From Triglochin maritima (taxonomy: Eukaryota; Streptophyta; Magnoliopsida; Alismatales; Juncaginaceae), in the NCBI GenBank assembly GCA_963682175.1, contig OY821786.1, positions 24,202,501-24,266,500 of the forward strand: DNA of 64,000 bases, given 5' to 3'. Made by a program: the position numbers and the translations under genes. Positions 60,801 to 64,000 of the stretch are shown here, in pieces. The notes beneath the pieces are model-generated. The model was not told the DNA's origin and ran no database searches. It was given only the letters and a program-made list of their open reading frames with translations. Position 1 is the stretch's first letter. Each line of letters starts with the position of its first letter.

Positions 60801-63800
60801 CCCCCTCCATCTCCCTCTACTTCTCTCTCCTTGTCCATCTCTCTCCCCCTCCTCTCTCACTCTGTCGTACTCTCTCGCTCTCCTCCTTCTTCTCCCCTCT
60901 TTCCTCCTCCTCTATCTCTCCTCTCTTCGTCTCCTTCTCCTTCTCGCTCTCCTCCCCTCCCACTCCCATTGTCCTTCTCTCTCCCTCTCCTATCCACTCT
61001 CCCCTTCTCCTTCTCTCTGCGTGTCCTTATTCTTCTCTCCGTCGTTCTCCTTCTCTCTCCTTGTCCTCTCTCTTGTTCTCCTTCTCATCACCTTCTTCTT
61101 CTCCTCCTCCTCCTCTCTCCTTCTTCTCCCTCCTCCTCCTCCTCTCTCTCCTTCTCTTTCTCTCATCCCTCTCCTTCTCCTTCGCTTGTCCTTCTCTCTC
61201 CTCCTCCCTCTTCTTTTCCTCTCCGTCACCTTCACTCTCTCTCACTCCTCTCGTTCTCCTTCCCTCTCCCCCTTCTCCGTCTCTCTATTCCTCTCTCTCC
61301 TTACCTTTTATCTCTACTTCTCCTTCTCCCTCCCTCTTTCCTTCTCTCCTTCCCTTCCAGTCCCCTCTTCCTTCTCTCTCTCCTTCTCCATCTAGCTCAC
61401 TTACCGACTCCCTCACTCTTACTCCCCCTCTCTTTCTCTTTCTCTCTCTCCTTTTCCTTCATTCACAGTCTCCTTCTCTCTCCTCTCTCTACTTCTCGCT
61501 CTAATTCACTCTCTCCCCTTCTCCGTTTCACTCCCTCCTTATCTCTCCCTCTCTCTCCTTCTCTATTGTTCTCTCTACTTCTCCATCTCTCCTTGCACTT
61601 CTCACTCCCTCCCCCTCTGTCCACCTCTCCTCTCTCTCCTTCTCCTTCTACCTCTCTCCATCTCTCCCTCTCTCCTTGTTTCCCCATTTCCTTCTCTCTC
61701 GTCCTACACTCTCCTTCTCTCTCCCCACTCCTTCTCCTTGTTTTTCACTCTCTTATTGTCCCGCTCTCTCTCCTTCTCACTCCTCTCTCTGATTCTCCCT
61801 TCTATCTTCTCTCTCCTTATCCTTCACTCTTCGTCTTCAATCTCCTTCCCTCTCTCTCCTTCTCCTCTACTTCAATACCTCTCCTTCCCTTTCCCTTTTT
61901 CCTTCTCCTTCTCTCTCTTCTTCCTGTCTCTCTCTCTCCCTCGCTTGCCTTCTCCTCTTGCTTCTCTCCCTCCCTCTCCTTCTCCTTCCCATCTCCGCTC
62001 TTCTCCCCCTCTCCGTCTCCTCCTCTCTCCGTCTTCCTCCTTTCCCCTCCATCTCCCTCTACTTCTCTCTCCTTGTCCATCTCTCTCCCCCTCCTCTCTC
62101 ACTCTGTCGTACTCTCTCGCTCTCCTCCTTCTTCTCCCCTCTTTCCTCCTCCTCTATCTCTCCTCTCTTCGTCTCCTTCTCCTTCTCGCTCTCCTCCCCT
62201 CCCACTCCCATTGTCCTTCTCTCTCCCTCTCCTATCAACTCTCCCCTTCTCCTTCTCTCTGCGTGCCCTTATTCTTCTCTCCGTCGTTCTCCTTCTCTCT
62301 CCTTGTCCTCTCTCTTGTTCTCCTTCTCATCTCCTTCTTCTCCTCCTCCTCCTCCTCTCTCCTTATTCTCCCTCCTCCTCCTCTTCCTCCTCTCTCTCCT
62401 TCTCTTTCTCTCATCCCTCTCCTTCTCCTTCGCTTGTCCTTCTCTCTCCTCCTCCCTCTTCTTTTCCTCTCCGTCACCTTCACTCTCTCTCACTCCTCTC
62501 GTTCTCCTACCCTCTCCCCCTTCTCCGTCTCTCTATTCCTCTCTCTCCTTACCTTTTATCTCTACTTCTCCTTCTCCCTCCCTCTTTCCTTCTCTCCTTC
62601 CCTTCCAGTCCCCTCTTCCTTCTCTCTCTCCTTCTCCATCTAGCTCACTTACCGACTCCCTCACTCTTTCTCCCCCTCTCCTTCTCTTTCTCTCTCTCCT
62701 TTTCCTTCATTCACATTCTCCTTCTCTCTCCTCTCTCTACTTCTCGCTCTAATTCACTCTCTCCCCTTCTCCGATTCACTCCCTCCTTATCTCTCCCTCT
62801 CTCTCCTTCTCTATTGTTCTCTCTACTTCTCCATCTCTCCTTGCCCTTCTCACTCCCTCCCCCTCTGTCCACCTCTCCTCTCTCTCCTTCTCCTTCTACC
62901 TCTCTCCATCTCTCCCTCTCTCCTTGTTTCCCCATTTCCTTCTCTCTCGTCCTACACTCTCCTTCTCTCTCCCCACTCCTTCTCCTTGTTTTTCACTCTC
63001 TTATTGTCCCGCGCTCTCTCCTTCTCACTCCTCTCTCTGATTCTCGCTTCTATCTTCTCTCTCCTTATCCTTCACTCTTCGTCTTCAATCTCCTTCCCTC
63101 TCTCTCCTTCTCCTCTACTTCAATACCTCTCCTTCCCTTTCCCTTTTTCCTTCTCCTTCTCTCTCTTCTTCCTGTCTCTCTCTCTCTCCCTCGCTTGCCT
63201 TCTCCTCTTGCTTCTCTCCCTCCCTCTCCTTCTCCTTCCCATCTCCGCTCTTCTCCCCCTCTCCGTCTCCTCCTCTCTCCGTCTTCCTCCTTCCCCCTCC
63301 ATCTCCCTCTACTTCTCTCTCCTTGTCCATCTCTCTCCCCCTCCTCTCTCACTCTGTCGTACTCTCTCGCTCTCCTCCTTCTTCTCCCCTCTTTCCTCCT
63401 CCTCTATCTCTCCTCTCTTCGTCTCCTTCTCCTTCTCGCTCTCCTCCCCTCCCACTCCCATTGTCCTTCTCTCTCCCTCTCCTATCCACTCTCCCCTTCT
63501 CCTTCTCTCTGCGTGTCCTTATTCTTCTCTCCGTCGTTCTCCTTCTCTCTCCTTGTCCTCTCTCTTGTTCTCCTTCTCATCTCCTTCTTCTTCTCCTCCT
63601 CCTCCTCTCTCCTTCTTCTCCCTCCTCCTCCTCCTCTCTCTCCTTCTCTTTCTCTCATCCCTCTCCTTCTCCTTCGCTTGTCCTTCTCTCTCCTCCTCCC
63701 TCTTCTTTTCCTCTCCGTCACCTTCACTCTCTCTCACTCCTCTCGTTCTCCTTCCCTCTCCCCCTTCTCCGTCTCTCTATTCCTCTCTCTCCTTACCTTT

Positions 63801-64000
63801 TATCTCTACTTCTCCTTCTCCCTCCCTCTTTCCTTCTCTCCTTCCCTTCCAGTCCCCTCTTCCTTCTCTCTCTCCTTCTCCATCTAGCTCACTTACCGAC
63901 TCCCTCACTCTTTCTCCCCCTCTCCTTCTCTTTCTCTCTCTCCTTTTCCTTCATTCACAGTCTCATTCTCTCTCCTCTCTCTACTTCTCGCTCTAATTCA
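57865..64000. repeat. Polypyrimidine 1.25-kb tandem satellite, right arm
   Basis: Continuation of the same array after the insertion, about five monomers, open at the window edge. Landmarks lie at 57977, 59232, 60487, 61738 and 62986, giving spacings of 1255, 1255, 1251 and 1248 bp. The units at 60487 and 62986 share GCGTGTCCTTATTC, a shortened CTCCTCCTCCTCTC stretch and one extra CT pair before CCCTCGC, and the one between them differs, which hints at another dimeric arrangement. No gene or other element is visible. Confidence 0.97.

Noticed and set aside
59232..63887. A 1551-codon plus-strand open frame, Ser/Leu/Pro-rich, and dozens like it along the array
   Set aside because: A strand of C and T alone cannot contain TAA, TAG or TGA. 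Each monomer has only a few stop trinucleotides, and a length such as 1255 (not a multiple of 3) shifts the frame at each unit, so long frames arise automatically. These frames begin at TTG or CTG and not ATG, show no domain, and occur in several overlapping frames at once.
1595..64000. CRISPR-like or coding tandem repeat
   Set aside because: The repeat unit is 1.25 kb with no short-repeat/spacer pattern, the context is eukaryotic, and there is no associated gene.

Overview
The window is almost entirely one thing: a tandem array of a roughly 1.25-kb, almost purely pyrimidine (C/T) satellite monomer, interrupted by one complete short non-LTR retrotransposon copy and bounded on the left by the 5' part of a second, related copy. 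No host single-copy gene, RNA gene or CRISPR array is visible. The organism is most likely a flowering plant. The only protein-coding sequence is LINE ORF1 of the plant type, with a DUF4283-like region followed by a CX2CX4HX4C zinc knuckle.

Layout. (1) Bases 1-1594, minus strand: 5' end of a LINE-like element (copy 1). Its ORF1 starts at 1458 and stays open for 486 codons until it runs off the left edge. (2) Bases 1595-54977: left arm of the satellite, about 42-43 monomers. Spacing between successive landmarks is mostly 1242-1261 bp and is exactly 1255 bp in the most uniform part. (3) Bases 54978-57864, minus strand: copy 2, a 2.9-kb element with a GA-rich 5' leader, an intact 836-codon ORF1-type gene, a short 3' UTR with AATAAA, and a poly(A) tail. 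It has no reverse transcriptase ORF. It is flanked by a 16-bp target-site duplication, and removing the element plus one duplication copy restores a 1255-bp monomer exactly. (4) Bases 57865-64000: right arm of the same array, about five monomers, running off the right edge.

Within the array, private variants show local history: alternating two-monomer (about 2.5-kb) higher-order repeats at 9.9-18.6 kb and 33.6-40 kb, a 42-bp deletion shared by two adjacent near-identical units at 23.6-26.0 kb, a variant pair shared over 7.46 kb, a 122-bp internal duplication near 37.4 kb, and a highly uniform 1255-bp region from about 41 kb rightward. These fit unequal exchange and local amplification.

The very long Ser/Leu/Pro-rich plus-strand frames, and the Arg/Glu/Gly-rich minus-strand ones, are by-products of strand composition: a C/T-only strand cannot spell a stop codon. 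They are not annotated as genes. The two retroelement copies lie in the same orientation, share 5' leader motifs and probably the same 5' terminus, and both abut the array with their 5' ends, so the array appears to be a repeated landing site for this family.
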